Positions 24,503 through 33,172 of a stretch of DNA of 64,000 nucleotides are shown here, piece after piece. The first letter of the stretch is position 1; the number at the start of each line of letters is the position of its first letter. The translations under genes and the position numbers were made by a program. This stretch comes from Mucilaginibacter terrenus (GTDB lineage Bacteria > Bacteroidota > Bacteroidia > Sphingobacteriales > Sphingobacteriaceae): the NCBI RefSeq assembly GCF_003432065.1, contig NZ_QWDE01000001.1:1984001-2048000 (forward strand), written 5' to 3'. The notes beneath the pieces were generated by a model, which was not told the DNA's origin, did no database searches, and worked only from the letters and a program-made list of their open reading frames with translations.

Positions 24503-25300
24503 ATGAAAAGACGTTCTTTTGTGAAATCAACTCTTTTAACAGCCGCTGCGGGCACAGTTGCTCCGGCAGTCGCGTCAGCAGCTAACAGCGCGGTTCCGCC
24601 TAAAGGTACCGATTACTACGAACTGCGTGTATACACGTTAAAGAATGACGAACAGCAAAAATTGGTAGAAGACTTTTTGCAGAATGCTGCCATTCCTGCA
24701 TTTAATAGTATGGGGGTAAAACATGTTGGGGTGTTTACCGAACTAAAGCCGGAAGAACAAACTAAGCTGTACGTGTTGATACAGTATAATGGCATTGCGC
24801 ACTTTGACCACATCTCCGACAACATAAACAACGACACGGCTTATAAAACAAAAGGTGCCGCTTACCTTACTGCGCCTGCATCACAGCCGGCTTACGAGCG
24901 TATAGAAAGCTCCCTGATGAAAGCTTTTAAACACAGCCCTATACTTGCACCTCCCGACAAAAAGACCAGAATATTTGAATTACGCCAGTACCAGAGCGCT
25001 ACCGAAGCAGCCGGCCAGAAGAAAATAGAGATGTTTAATGATCAGGGCGAGATAGACATCTTTAAACGTCTGGGCTTTAATCCGGTATTTTGGGGCGAAA
25101 CCATCATTGGTCCGCAAAGGCCAAACCTTACCTATATGATCACCTTTGATGATCTGGCTGCAAAAGACGCACACTGGAAAGCTTTTGGCGGCGATTCGCA
25201 GTGGAAGAAGATAAGCTCGGTACCGGAATACGCAGATGCCTTGTTGGTCAATAAAATAACATCAACCCTGCTAGTGCCAACAGCATACTCACAAATTTAA
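24503..25300 (+). CDS. Tat-exported NIPSNAP-family protein
   Basis: The 265-residue protein has a twin-arginine signal (MKRRSFVKS, cut near ASAAN) and two NIPSNAP-like alpha+beta domains: one starting at YYELRVYTLKNDEQQ, the other at TRIFELRQYQSATE. Such dimeric barrels bind small hydrophobic ligands in other members. The secreted form in Bacteroidota has no fixed function. Each half ends in a conserved Gly/Trp-containing turn (VFWGETIIG in the second). Confidence 0.9.
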   Translation: MKRRSFVKSTLLTAAAGTVAPAVASAANSAVPPKGTDYYELRVYTLKNDEQQKLVEDFLQNAAIPAFNSMGVKHVGVFTELKPEEQTKLYVLIQYNGIAHFDHISDNINNDTAYKTKGAAYLTAPASQPAYERIESSLMKAFKHSPILAPPDKKTRIFELRQYQSATEAAGQKKIEMFNDQGEIDIFKRLGFNPVFWGETIIGPQRPNLTYMITFDDLAAKDAHWKAFGGDSQWKKISSVPEYADALLVNKITSTLLVPTAYSQI

Positions 25301-25348
25301 CTGAGCAAAGGTAGCTGCAATGCTACCTTGCTACATATCTACTAAGTA

Positions 25349-25603
25349 ATGCAAGAACCATTTGACGTTTTGGCTGGCGGAGTTGTATACTCCGTTTTCC
25401 CGGAAGAAGACAATGTTTACACCATTTTTAAGGCTGGTGTAGAGTACGGTAAAATAGAAAAGGATACCGAAAACCTTTGGATAAAGCTTAACCCGGAAAC
25501 TGAACTACCGATGTTTGGCGACGACCCTGAAGTAAACCGCATTGGCGAAGCTATAAACAATTACGTTCCTGAAGAGGAAGACGAGGACGAGGAGCTAGAA
25601 TAG
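25349..25603 (+). CDS. Small acidic conserved-looking protein
   Basis: The 84-residue product has a beta-rich N-terminal half (VVYSVFPEEDNVYTIFKAG) and a very acidic C-terminal tail of Glu and Asp. There is no signal or membrane segment. It begins 48 bp after the NIPSNAP gene and could be co-transcribed. I do not know its function. Confidence 0.65.
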   Translation: MQEPFDVLAGGVVYSVFPEEDNVYTIFKAGVEYGKIEKDTENLWIKLNPETELPMFGDDPEVNRIGEAINNYVPEEEDEDEELE

Positions 25604-25606
25604 CCG

Positions 25607-25652
25607 CTGACAACAGCTATTTACTACTTTGCTTTAACCTGTTGTCAGGTTC
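25607..25652 (+). terminator. Hairpin terminator after the small acidic gene
   Basis: CTGACAACAG (25607-25616) pairs with CTGTTGTCAG (25639-25648). A competing shorter hairpin AACCTG/CAGGTT (25636-25651) overlaps its right arm and is followed by CTTTTCT. Either form could end transcription before the molybdenum-enzyme operon. Confidence 0.5.
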
Positions 25653-25729
25653 TTTTCTAAAAACTATTCAGCGCCTTTCAGGGTTCTAACAAAAGTGCTA
25701 TCTTGACATTGCCAATCAAACACTTTTTT

Positions 25730-26368
25730 ATGCCCGAAAAACAACCCGAAATGCTTCCGGAGGGAGATATGCTCTCTAATGGAACGCGGCGCGACTTTAT
25801 AAAGCAAACGTCGTTGCTTACCGCGGCGGCTTTAACTCCTCCATTAGCCTTGCAGGCAGCTACCGGCCAGTTAGATGGTCATACGGCTGATGCCGAGAAG
25901 CTGCCGCTTAACATGGAGGTAAACGGCAAGCCATACAAGCTTTCCGTTGAGCCACGATCTACGCTGCTGGATATACTCCGCGAACAGCTTGACCTTACCG
26001 GAACAAAAAAAGGTTGTGACCATGGCCAATGCGGTGCCTGCACCGTACATGTAGACGGACAGCGCGTAAACTCTTGCCTTACACTTGGTGTAATGGTTAA
26101 CGGGAGGAAAGTTACTACCATTGAGGGGTTGGCCAACGGCGATAACCTGCACCCTATGCAGGAGGCGTTCATAAAACACGACGGTTTCCAATGCGGTTAC
26201 TGCACACCTGGCCAGATCATGTCGGCTGTTGCATGCGTACGCGAAGGACACGCCAATTCCGAAGCAGAGATACGCGAATATATGAGTGGCAACATATGCC
26301 GTTGCGGCGCTTACCCTAATATTGTTAATGCTATATTAGAAGTTAAGCAAGGAGGACAAACTGTATGA
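25730..26368 (+). CDS. paoA: Periplasmic aldehyde oxidoreductase, 2Fe-2S subunit
   Basis: I use the ATG at 25730; a TTG 27 bases upstream also keeps the frame but is unlikely. The 212-residue protein has a Tat signal (TRRDFIKQT) and eight cysteines for two 2Fe-2S clusters: Cys96, 101, 104 and 116 in the plant-type ferredoxin domain (KKGCDHGQCGACTVH), and Cys155, 158, 190 and 192 in the C-terminal helical domain (FQCGYCTPG, ICRCGAYPN). It passes electrons from the Mo subunit to FAD. It is the first gene of a five-gene operon with overlaps at each junction. Confidence 0.9.
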   Translation: MPEKQPEMLPEGDMLSNGTRRDFIKQTSLLTAAALTPPLALQAATGQLDGHTADAEKLPLNMEVNGKPYKLSVEPRSTLLDILREQLDLTGTKKGCDHGQCGACTVHVDGQRVNSCLTLGVMVNGRKVTTIEGLANGDNLHPMQEAFIKHDGFQCGYCTPGQIMSAVACVREGHANSEAEIREYMSGNICRCGAYPNIVNAILEVKQGGQTV

Positions 26369-27345
26369 AACAGTTTCAATACGTACGCCCTACCAGCCAG
26401 CAAGCCGTGCTTGATGTGATAGCTAAACCCGGCACCAGGATCATAGCCGGCGGTACCAACCTGGTGGACCTGATGAAGAAAGGTGTAACCAGTCCGGACA
26501 GGCTGGTAGATATCAACCAGCTTCCGCTAAGAAGTATAAACACTACTGCAAACGGCCTGCACATTGGTGCACTGGCACTAAATTCAGCAGTTTCTGAAAA
26601 TCAGCTAGTGTTAAATAAACAACCGCTGCTTTCAATGGCGCTAAAAGCCGGCGCGTCACCACAGTTGCGCAACATGGCAACTGTTGGCGGCAACATGATG
26701 CAGCGCACCCGTTGTCCGTACTTTTACGATACAGCAATGCCTTGTAACAAGCGGGCACCCGGAACAGGTTGTGGCGCAATGGGCGGTTTTAACCGCATGC
26801 ACGCCATTTTTGGTACCAGCCCGCAATGTATTGCCGTACACCCAAGCGATATGTGCGTTGGCTTAGCTGCGCTTGATGCATCTGTTGTAATAGTTGGTAA
26901 GACTGGTCAGCGAAAAATCTTATTTACAGATTTTCATCGCCTGCCCGGAGAACATCCGGAGAAAGACAACAACCTTGCCCCCGGCGAGCTGATAATAGGG
27001 GTAGAAATACCAGACAACAATTTTGCAAAGAACAGTTACTACCTTAAAGTGCGCGACAGGCAGTCTTACGCATTCGCATTGGTGTCTGTAGCTGCCGCGT
27101 TGGATATCCAGAACGGTGTTATCAAACAAGCACGTTTAGCAATGGGCGGTGTAGCGCACAAACCATGGCGATTGTTCGATGCTGAAAAGTCGCTGATTGG
27201 CAAAAAACCTACAGAAGAAAACTTTGCGCAGGCAGCAGCTTTAGCAATGCAGGGTGCTAAAGGACGCGAGTACAATTCATTTAAACTTAAACTTGGCCCG
27301 GCTACTATCACCGAAGCCCTTAAACACGCGGGAGGATTGGTATAA
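26365..27345 (+). CDS. paoB: Periplasmic aldehyde oxidoreductase, FAD subunit with extra 4Fe-4S site
   Basis: The 326-residue subunit has the FAD-binding pattern of molybdenum hydroxylases (RIIAGGTNLVDLMKKG near the start, TVGGNMMQ next to the FAD). Cys117, Cys127, Cys136 and Cys155 lie in a short insertion, as in PaoB, where they hold a 4Fe-4S cluster. This marks the PaoABC type rather than plain xanthine dehydrogenase. The start follows a clear GGAGG site at 26351 and overlaps paoA by ATGA. Confidence 0.88.
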   Translation: MKQFQYVRPTSQQAVLDVIAKPGTRIIAGGTNLVDLMKKGVTSPDRLVDINQLPLRSINTTANGLHIGALALNSAVSENQLVLNKQPLLSMALKAGASPQLRNMATVGGNMMQRTRCPYFYDTAMPCNKRAPGTGCGAMGGFNRMHAIFGTSPQCIAVHPSDMCVGLAALDASVVIVGKTGQRKILFTDFHRLPGEHPEKDNNLAPGELIIGVEIPDNNFAKNSYYLKVRDRQSYAFALVSVAAALDIQNGVIKQARLAMGGVAHKPWRLFDAEKSLIGKKPTEENFAQAAALAMQGAKGREYNSFKLKLGPATITEALKHAGGLV

Positions 27346-29498
27346 TGGAAATGGACCTTATGAAAACAATCCCAACCTCTGCTGACGGCATGAGCCGTGT
27401 GGATGGCCGCGCCAAAGTAACTGGTGCTGCAAAATATTCTGCGGAACATAAATTGCCAGGCATGGTTTACGCCGTGTTGGTAATGAGTACCATTACCAAA
27501 GGCACAATTGCCTCTATTGAGTCAAAAGCTGCGGAAAAAGCACCCGGAGTACTGGCGGTATTAAGCCACCTGAACGCGCCCAAAGTTCCCGGGCATCAAA
27601 AAGCTAAAAACCCAGCCAAGCCTGAGGTAAAAAGCGGTCCTCTGAGAGTTTTTAACGATAACAAAATATTATACAACGGCCACCCCGTTGCCATGGTTGT
27701 GGCAGATACCTTTGAACGTGCACAATACGGCGCATCGTTGGTGAAGGTAACTTACGACAAAGAGGCCCACCAGACTAAGCCACCTGCCGAACTAAAAGGC
27801 AAGGCACCCTGGGGCGGAAAGGACGATATCCGCGGTACCGAAGATGCATGGCAGTCTGCACCGGTAAAACTGGAGGCAGAATACATTATACCTACCGAAG
27901 TGCACAACCCTATGGAGCTGCACGCCATAATAGCGCGCTGGGATGCTCCTGACAAGCTTACGGTTTGGGACAAAACACAGGGCGCTATAGCCACCCGTGA
28001 TGACATTGCAAAAGCATTTAACCTCAAGAAAGAAGATGTTCAGGTAAACTCAAAGTTTGTTGGTGGTGCATTCGGCAGCGCGCTGCAGGTTTGGCCGCAC
28101 GAGATTGCTGCTGTTTTGGGTGCAAAAGTAGTTAAGCACCCTGTCAAGCTGGTACTAACCCGTCCAGATATGTTCACTTCTGTAGGTTACCGGCCTTATA
28201 CCTGGCAAAAGATAGGCATCGGCGCTACAGCCGATGGCAAGCTGGTTGGCATTACGCATGAGGCTACCGGCCAAACATCTACTTATGAAGATTTTGCCGA
28301 AGGGCCAATAGGTACCAGTAAGGGGCTTTACGAATGCCCTAATGTTACCACCCGCTACCGGCTTATTTCGTTGGACGTAAATACGCCAACATGGATGCGC
28401 GGCCCGGGTGAGGCTACTGGTGCTTTCGCGCTGGAGTCCGCATTGGACGAACTATCGTACCAGCTGAAGATGGACCCCATAGACCTCCGCATGAAGAACT
28501 ATGCCAAGGTTGATCCGGAGAACAAAAAGGAATACTCGAGCAAGTACCTGGATGAGGCTTACCAGATGGGCGCAAAGCAGATCGGATGGTCTGTTCGTAA
28601 AGCCGAACCGGGCACCTTGAAGGAGAATGGCTGGCTGGTTGGCTATGGCATGGCCGGCGGCATGTTCGGTGCATACCGAGATACTGCTACCGTTAGGGCA
28701 ATATTTAATGCTGATGGCACCCTGGTGCTACAAACAGCAGTAAGTGATATTGGTCCCGGCACCGGGACGGCAGCTGTTAGTATCGCTGCAGAACAACTTG
28801 GCATAGCACCAGAGAAGATAAAGTTTGAAATGGGCGACTCTTCCCTGCCCTACGCGCCAATGCAGGGCGGCTCGTCCATTACATCAACCGTAGGATCGGC
28901 GGTGCATGATGCCTGTGTGGTGATGAAAGAAAAGTTTCAGCAGCTGATGGGTAACGGCGGTACTGACAAGTTGAACTACGTTAAAATATTAAACGACAAA
29001 AACCTGCCATCGTTAGAGGTGCTTACCAAATCACAGGGCGGGCCAAATAATCAAAAGTACTCCATGCAATCATGGTCGGTGCATTTTGTAAGGGTGCTGG
29101 TTCATCCGGCTACCGGCGTTGTAAAGATAAATAAGGTTGCCTGCGTCGCCGACTCCGGCCATATTGTAAGCCCTAAAACCGCGCGCAGCCAAATTGTAGG
29201 GGGCGCTATTGGCGGCATTGGTATGGCTTTGATGGAAGAAGGTGTGATAGATCACCGTTACGGCAGGTACGTAAACAACAACCTCGCCGACTATCACGTA
29301 CCGGTAAATGCCGACATACCACAGATAGACGCTATATTCGTGAACAAACCCGACCCTTACATCAACCCCATTGGTGCTAAAGGCATGGGCGAGATCGCGT
29401 TAATAGGCATGTCTGCGGCGGTAGCTAACGCGGTTTACAATGCCACCGGAAAGCGTGTTCGCGATTTGCCTATTACGCCCGATAAGCTTATTGGATGA
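27345..29498 (+). CDS. paoC: Periplasmic aldehyde oxidoreductase, molybdopterin subunit
   Basis: The 717-residue catalytic subunit shows GRAKVTGAAKYSAEH near the N-terminus and the Moco-binding GGAFGSALQVWPHE region. The active-site glutamate lies in GAKGMGEIALIG near the C-terminus. It oxidises aldehydes or related N-heterocycles. The substrate cannot be told from sequence. The frame overlaps its neighbours at both ends. It is exported in complex with the Tat-signal subunit. Confidence 0.9.
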   Translation: MEMDLMKTIPTSADGMSRVDGRAKVTGAAKYSAEHKLPGMVYAVLVMSTITKGTIASIESKAAEKAPGVLAVLSHLNAPKVPGHQKAKNPAKPEVKSGPLRVFNDNKILYNGHPVAMVVADTFERAQYGASLVKVTYDKEAHQTKPPAELKGKAPWGGKDDIRGTEDAWQSAPVKLEAEYIIPTEVHNPMELHAIIARWDAPDKLTVWDKTQGAIATRDDIAKAFNLKKEDVQVNSKFVGGAFGSALQVWPHEIAAVLGAKVVKHPVKLVLTRPDMFTSVGYRPYTWQKIGIGATADGKLVGITHEATGQTSTYEDFAEGPIGTSKGLYECPNVTTRYRLISLDVNTPTWMRGPGEATGAFALESALDELSYQLKMDPIDLRMKNYAKVDPENKKEYSSKYLDEAYQMGAKQIGWSVRKAEPGTLKENGWLVGYGMAGGMFGAYRDTATVRAIFNADGTLVLQTAVSDIGPGTGTAAVSIAAEQLGIAPEKIKFEMGDSSLPYAPMQGGSSITSTVGSAVHDACVVMKEKFQQLMGNGGTDKLNYVKILNDKNLPSLEVLTKSQGGPNNQKYSMQSWSVHFVRVLVHPATGVVKINKVACVADSGHIVSPKTARSQIVGGAIGGIGMALMEEGVIDHRYGRYVNNNLADYHVPVNADIPQIDAIFVNKPDPYINPIGAKGMGEIALIGMSAAVANAVYNATGKRVRDLPITPDKLIG

Positions 29499-30637
29499 AG
29501 GAACTAACAGACATTGTTAATGCTTATGATATCGCCGCTCAAAGTGGTATAAAAACCGCGCTTGCCACAGTTGTGCAGGTAGAGGGATCCGCTTACCGGC
29601 GTGCCGGAGCGCGGATGCTGATCACTGAGGACGGGCAACTCACCGGTGCAATAAGCGGCGGCTGTTTAGAAGGTGATGCATTACGCAAAGCACGGTTGGT
29701 TATTCATCAGCAGGAAGCTATGCTGGTCACTTACGATACCATGGATGATGACGACAGCAAACTAGGCGTAGGCCTGGGTTGTAACGGCATCATACATATC
29801 CTTATAGAACCTATAAACGACAGTGGCACCAGTCCTATTGGATTGCTTAAAGCCATTGTAGATAAGCGTTTACAGGGGGTACTTGTTACGCTGTTCTCCA
29901 TCGAAGACCGCAAAGCACCCCAGCCCGGAACGTGTTTATGCCTGACTACTCAAGGGCTGGAAATATCAGGACTGGAGAGCTCAGATCATCGCCTCTCGCT
30001 CATCAACGATGCACAACGTGTTTTTGATCAGCAACAATCTGAAACGCGGATTTTAACAGGCGAAGTGGAATACACCGCTTTTGTGGAATTTATCAAGCCA
30101 CTTATTACCCTTGTAGTAATTGGTGCCGGTAATGATGCCATACCCCTTACTAAAATGGCTGCCGTGCTTGGTTGGGATGTAACCGTTGTAGATGGCAGAC
30201 CTAATTATGCCATTGCCGACCGGTTTCCTTCAGCAAGAAAAGTTATCATTGCAAAGCCTTCGGAAGTATTACAGCACGTTGATCTTAATCCGCAAACAGC
30301 GTTTGTGCTGATGACGCATAACTACAACTATGAACTGGCCCTTTTACAAGAGCTTATTCCGCTGCAACTCCCCTATGTAGGCATACTCGGCCCTAAAAAG
30401 AAGCTGGAGCGCATGCTTGCAGAACTGGAAGATAATGGGTTTAATATTACTCAGGATCAACTGAACGGCATCTACGGTCCTGTAGGATTGGACATCGGTT
30501 CGGAAGGTGCAGAAGAGATCGCCTTATCCATATTGTCGGAAATTAAAGCGGTGTTGTCGTCCCGGCAGGGTTATTCGCTTAAATTTAAGCCAACACCTAT
30601 TCACACCACCCACATCAAAAAAATAAGCAGTTCATGA
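29495..30637 (+). CDS. XdhC/CoxI-family molybdenum-cofactor insertion chaperone
   Basis: The 380-residue protein has the XdhC/CoxI N-terminal block GAISGGCLEGDALRKA and a C-terminal Rossmann-like domain (LVVIGAGNDAIPLTKMAA). Such proteins bind and sulfurate Moco and load it into the partner enzyme, here the PaoC subunit (PaoD role). It overlaps paoC and the next gene by four bases each. Confidence 0.88.
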   Translation: MKELTDIVNAYDIAAQSGIKTALATVVQVEGSAYRRAGARMLITEDGQLTGAISGGCLEGDALRKARLVIHQQEAMLVTYDTMDDDDSKLGVGLGCNGIIHILIEPINDSGTSPIGLLKAIVDKRLQGVLVTLFSIEDRKAPQPGTCLCLTTQGLEISGLESSDHRLSLINDAQRVFDQQQSETRILTGEVEYTAFVEFIKPLITLVVIGAGNDAIPLTKMAAVLGWDVTVVDGRPNYAIADRFPSARKVIIAKPSEVLQHVDLNPQTAFVLMTHNYNYELALLQELIPLQLPYVGILGPKKKLERMLAELEDNGFNITQDQLNGIYGPVGLDIGSEGAEEIALSILSEIKAVLSSRQGYSLKFKPTPIHTTHIKKISSS

Positions 30638-31221
30638 CGGCAGTAGTTATTCTTGCGGCGGGCTCATCATCACGATTGGGCGAACCCAAACAAACGCTCA
30701 TTTATGACGGCAAAACACTTATTCAGCATGCTGTTGAGGCTGCAATGGTGTCAAAATGCCGGCCGGTTATTGCAGTGGTAGGAGCTAACCACGAGTTGGT
30801 TAGTTCTTATATCCCTCACCAGGATGTACATATCATCTTGAATAACGAATGGTCAGAAGGGATGGCATCATCCATAAAGGCAGCTGTTAACTACATGCTG
30901 CATGATTTTGATATCGACAGCGCCTTGTTCATCCTCTGCGATCAGCCTTACGTGAACCATAAGTTACTGGATGCTATGCTCCAAGCAAAACAGGAAAGCG
31001 AAAAAGCCATTGTGGCTTGCGCCTATGGCGGCACAGTTGGGGTACCTGTATTATTTGACAGGAGCATGTTCAACCACCTGCTACTGCTTCAAGGCGACGA
31101 AGGTGCCAAAAACATTCTTAAAACCCATCCTGAGGAAGTTGTAACCATCCCGTTTGATAAAGGTGTCATCGATATCGATACACAGGATGATTACAACAAT
31201 CTTCTTTCTCCAGATAATTAA
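30634..31221 (+). CDS. MocA/MobA-like molybdenum cofactor nucleotidyltransferase
   Basis: The 195-residue enzyme has the NTP-transferase signature LAAGSSSRLGEPKQTLIYD and FILCDQPYV. It probably makes the cytosine-dinucleotide form of Moco used by PaoC-type enzymes, by analogy with MocA. It ends the operon, overlapping the convergent cytochrome c gene by four bases at the stop. Confidence 0.85.
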   Translation: MTAVVILAAGSSSRLGEPKQTLIYDGKTLIQHAVEAAMVSKCRPVIAVVGANHELVSSYIPHQDVHIILNNEWSEGMASSIKAAVNYMLHDFDIDSALFILCDQPYVNHKLLDAMLQAKQESEKAIVACAYGGTVGVPVLFDRSMFNHLLLLQGDEGAKNILKTHPEEVVTIPFDKGVIDIDTQDDYNNLLSPDN

Positions 31222-33161
31222 TTATTTAAAGATCGTATCCAGGTGGCAATCTTTTGCGCATCCTGTGCACTTACCTGCGGCATAGGTGGCATTGGGGTCG
31301 AGTAGTCCGGCCAGTGCTCTGGTTTAGGGTTCTTGATCAAAGCCATTATCTGCGCTACAGTGTATTTTCGTTTGGCAACGTCCTTAAAGGCCGGGCCTAC
31401 CTGCCTCGTGTTCGGGTTGTGGCAGGACAAACAGGTGTTCTTTTGCAGCAGTGGCTTTACCTCATCATAGGTAAGCGCTTTTGCAACAACTTTACCTGCA
31501 GCTGCCGTGGTTTTTACCGGAGCGGTCTTAACAGCCGCTACAGCTTTTACCGAGCTCTGTTTGCTCACTTCAGCTGCGGTTAGTTTTTTCCCTTCCGGGA
31601 TGTTATTCAGCGTGTAATAAGCTGTAGGATGTACCAGGTTAAAGTAACCCTCTTTATCGCGGATGCCGTCAAGCGTTATGGTGTGGATATAGTACCTGCG
31701 CAGGTTATTAACCACTATGCGTGCTTTCAGTCCGTCCTCTGACACCTTCACACCTGTAACTGCGCATTTCTCGGTATTAACCGGCGGGCTGCCGTATACA
31801 CCATGGTATTTATAAATGTAGCTATCTACCTTGTAAGAAGCCAGGTCTTCTGCAACCTTCCTGTCTACAGGTTTAGTAAACTCTATTTCGAAACCGTCAG
31901 GCATGGCCCTTATAGCGCGCATTTCAAACGGGATGTGGTTGTTCCACACCAAACGCTGTAGGCCCATGGTAGCCTCCCCTGCAGATCCCCAGCCACGGTT
32001 GGTTTCGCCGGCTGCTAAAGATCCGTCGGGCAACCAGGCTAGCCTTACTACACCCGACTGAAAACCGCTACGGAATGCCCATGCTGCACCCTGGTACTCG
32101 CCGTTCACTTTCTCCAGAAAAATGCGGTCTACCATGCTCTGCCCCTGGTCGCACACCAGCAGCTGGCCGGAAAACGGACCAAAGGCGCCTTCCGGGATCT
32201 TTACGATCTCGGAGTTGGATATCCCCAGGATACCATGAGGCAACCATACAGCTGGCAGTTGCAGTTCTGGAATTTCTTTTTTGGCTTCGAATTCTGTTTT
32301 AAACTTTTCGTTCTCAATGTTCAATGGTTTAAAAGGCTGGCCGCTCTTATCGAATTCTATCCTCGGGTTGTTCATGGAGAAAAACTTTTCGGAAGTCAGC
32401 TTCAACGGTGAATTAGGCAGATTGGTCCACACCAAACTAGCCGGGTGCCCCATAAAACTACCTTTGTTAACCGGCATGATACTGCCCGAGCCAACCCAGT
32501 CGCCCTGGTTGTCGCTGTACCAAAGCTGCCCGTCTATCATACTGATGCCGCAAGGCGAGCGGAAACCCGCTGCCCATGGGGTAACTTTACCATCTTCGGT
32601 AATGTTAAGCGCCCAGCCGCGGTACGGTACAAAGCTTTTAGGATGCCACCAATCCGGCGGGAAGCCAAGATTAAGTGTTACAAAGAAACTTCCGTCCGGA
32701 GCCAACTTAGGGCCAAAGCTGTACTCGTGGTAATTGCCGGAGAGAGGCCAGGCGTAAACCGTTTCAAATACGTCGGCTTTACCATCCATGTTGGTATCAA
32801 CCAGTTTGGTCAGTTCACCGCGTTGTACCACGTATAAAGCGCCATCTTTATAAGCCGCTCCTAAAACCTCATGTAAGCCCGATGCAAACTTGCGGAAGAA
32901 CGGCCGTTGACTGGTCGGGTTCTCTACAATAAATATATCGCCACGGCGGGTAGTTACCGCCAGGCTGCCATTTGGCAGAGTGCACAGGCCCCCAACTTCC
33001 AGTATGGTACCTTCGGGTGCCGGCACTTTCATGATCTTAAAAAAGTCGTCTTCTTTCGGAGACTCAGCCTGGGCAAATACTTTCGCGCTTCCTCCCAGCA
33101 ACATGCAGGTTAATACGCCAATTGCAAACCTGCCCATCATTTGTTTATATAAATTCATCAT
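31218..33161 (-). CDS. Secreted propeller protein with C-terminal cytochrome c domain
   Basis: The 647-residue protein has a signal peptide (cut near VFAQ), a large propeller-like region (about 30-530) similar to sorbosone/glucose dehydrogenase-type propellers, a linker (about 530-560, Ala/Lys/Val rich) and a class I cytochrome c domain. The heme site CLSCHNP lies near residue 577 and a methionine ligand is expected near MPPMP. It could be a periplasmic sugar dehydrogenase or its electron acceptor. The start is an ATG at 33161. It follows the DUF1080 gene by 11 bases, so they are co-transcribed. Confidence 0.8.
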   Translation of the reverse strand: MMNLYKQMMGRFAIGVLTCMLLGGSAKVFAQAESPKEDDFFKIMKVPAPEGTILEVGGLCTLPNGSLAVTTRRGDIFIVENPTSQRPFFRKFASGLHEVLGAAYKDGALYVVQRGELTKLVDTNMDGKADVFETVYAWPLSGNYHEYSFGPKLAPDGSFFVTLNLGFPPDWWHPKSFVPYRGWALNITEDGKVTPWAAGFRSPCGISMIDGQLWYSDNQGDWVGSGSIMPVNKGSFMGHPASLVWTNLPNSPLKLTSEKFFSMNNPRIEFDKSGQPFKPLNIENEKFKTEFEAKKEIPELQLPAVWLPHGILGISNSEIVKIPEGAFGPFSGQLLVCDQGQSMVDRIFLEKVNGEYQGAAWAFRSGFQSGVVRLAWLPDGSLAAGETNRGWGSAGEATMGLQRLVWNNHIPFEMRAIRAMPDGFEIEFTKPVDRKVAEDLASYKVDSYIYKYHGVYGSPPVNTEKCAVTGVKVSEDGLKARIVVNNLRRYYIHTITLDGIRDKEGYFNLVHPTAYYTLNNIPEGKKLTAAEVSKQSSVKAVAAVKTAPVKTTAAAGKVVAKALTYDEVKPLLQKNTCLSCHNPNTRQVGPAFKDVAKRKYTVAQIMALIKNPKPEHWPDYSTPMPPMPQVSAQDAQKIATWIRSLNN

Positions 33162-33172
33162 CAGCTGTCTCG

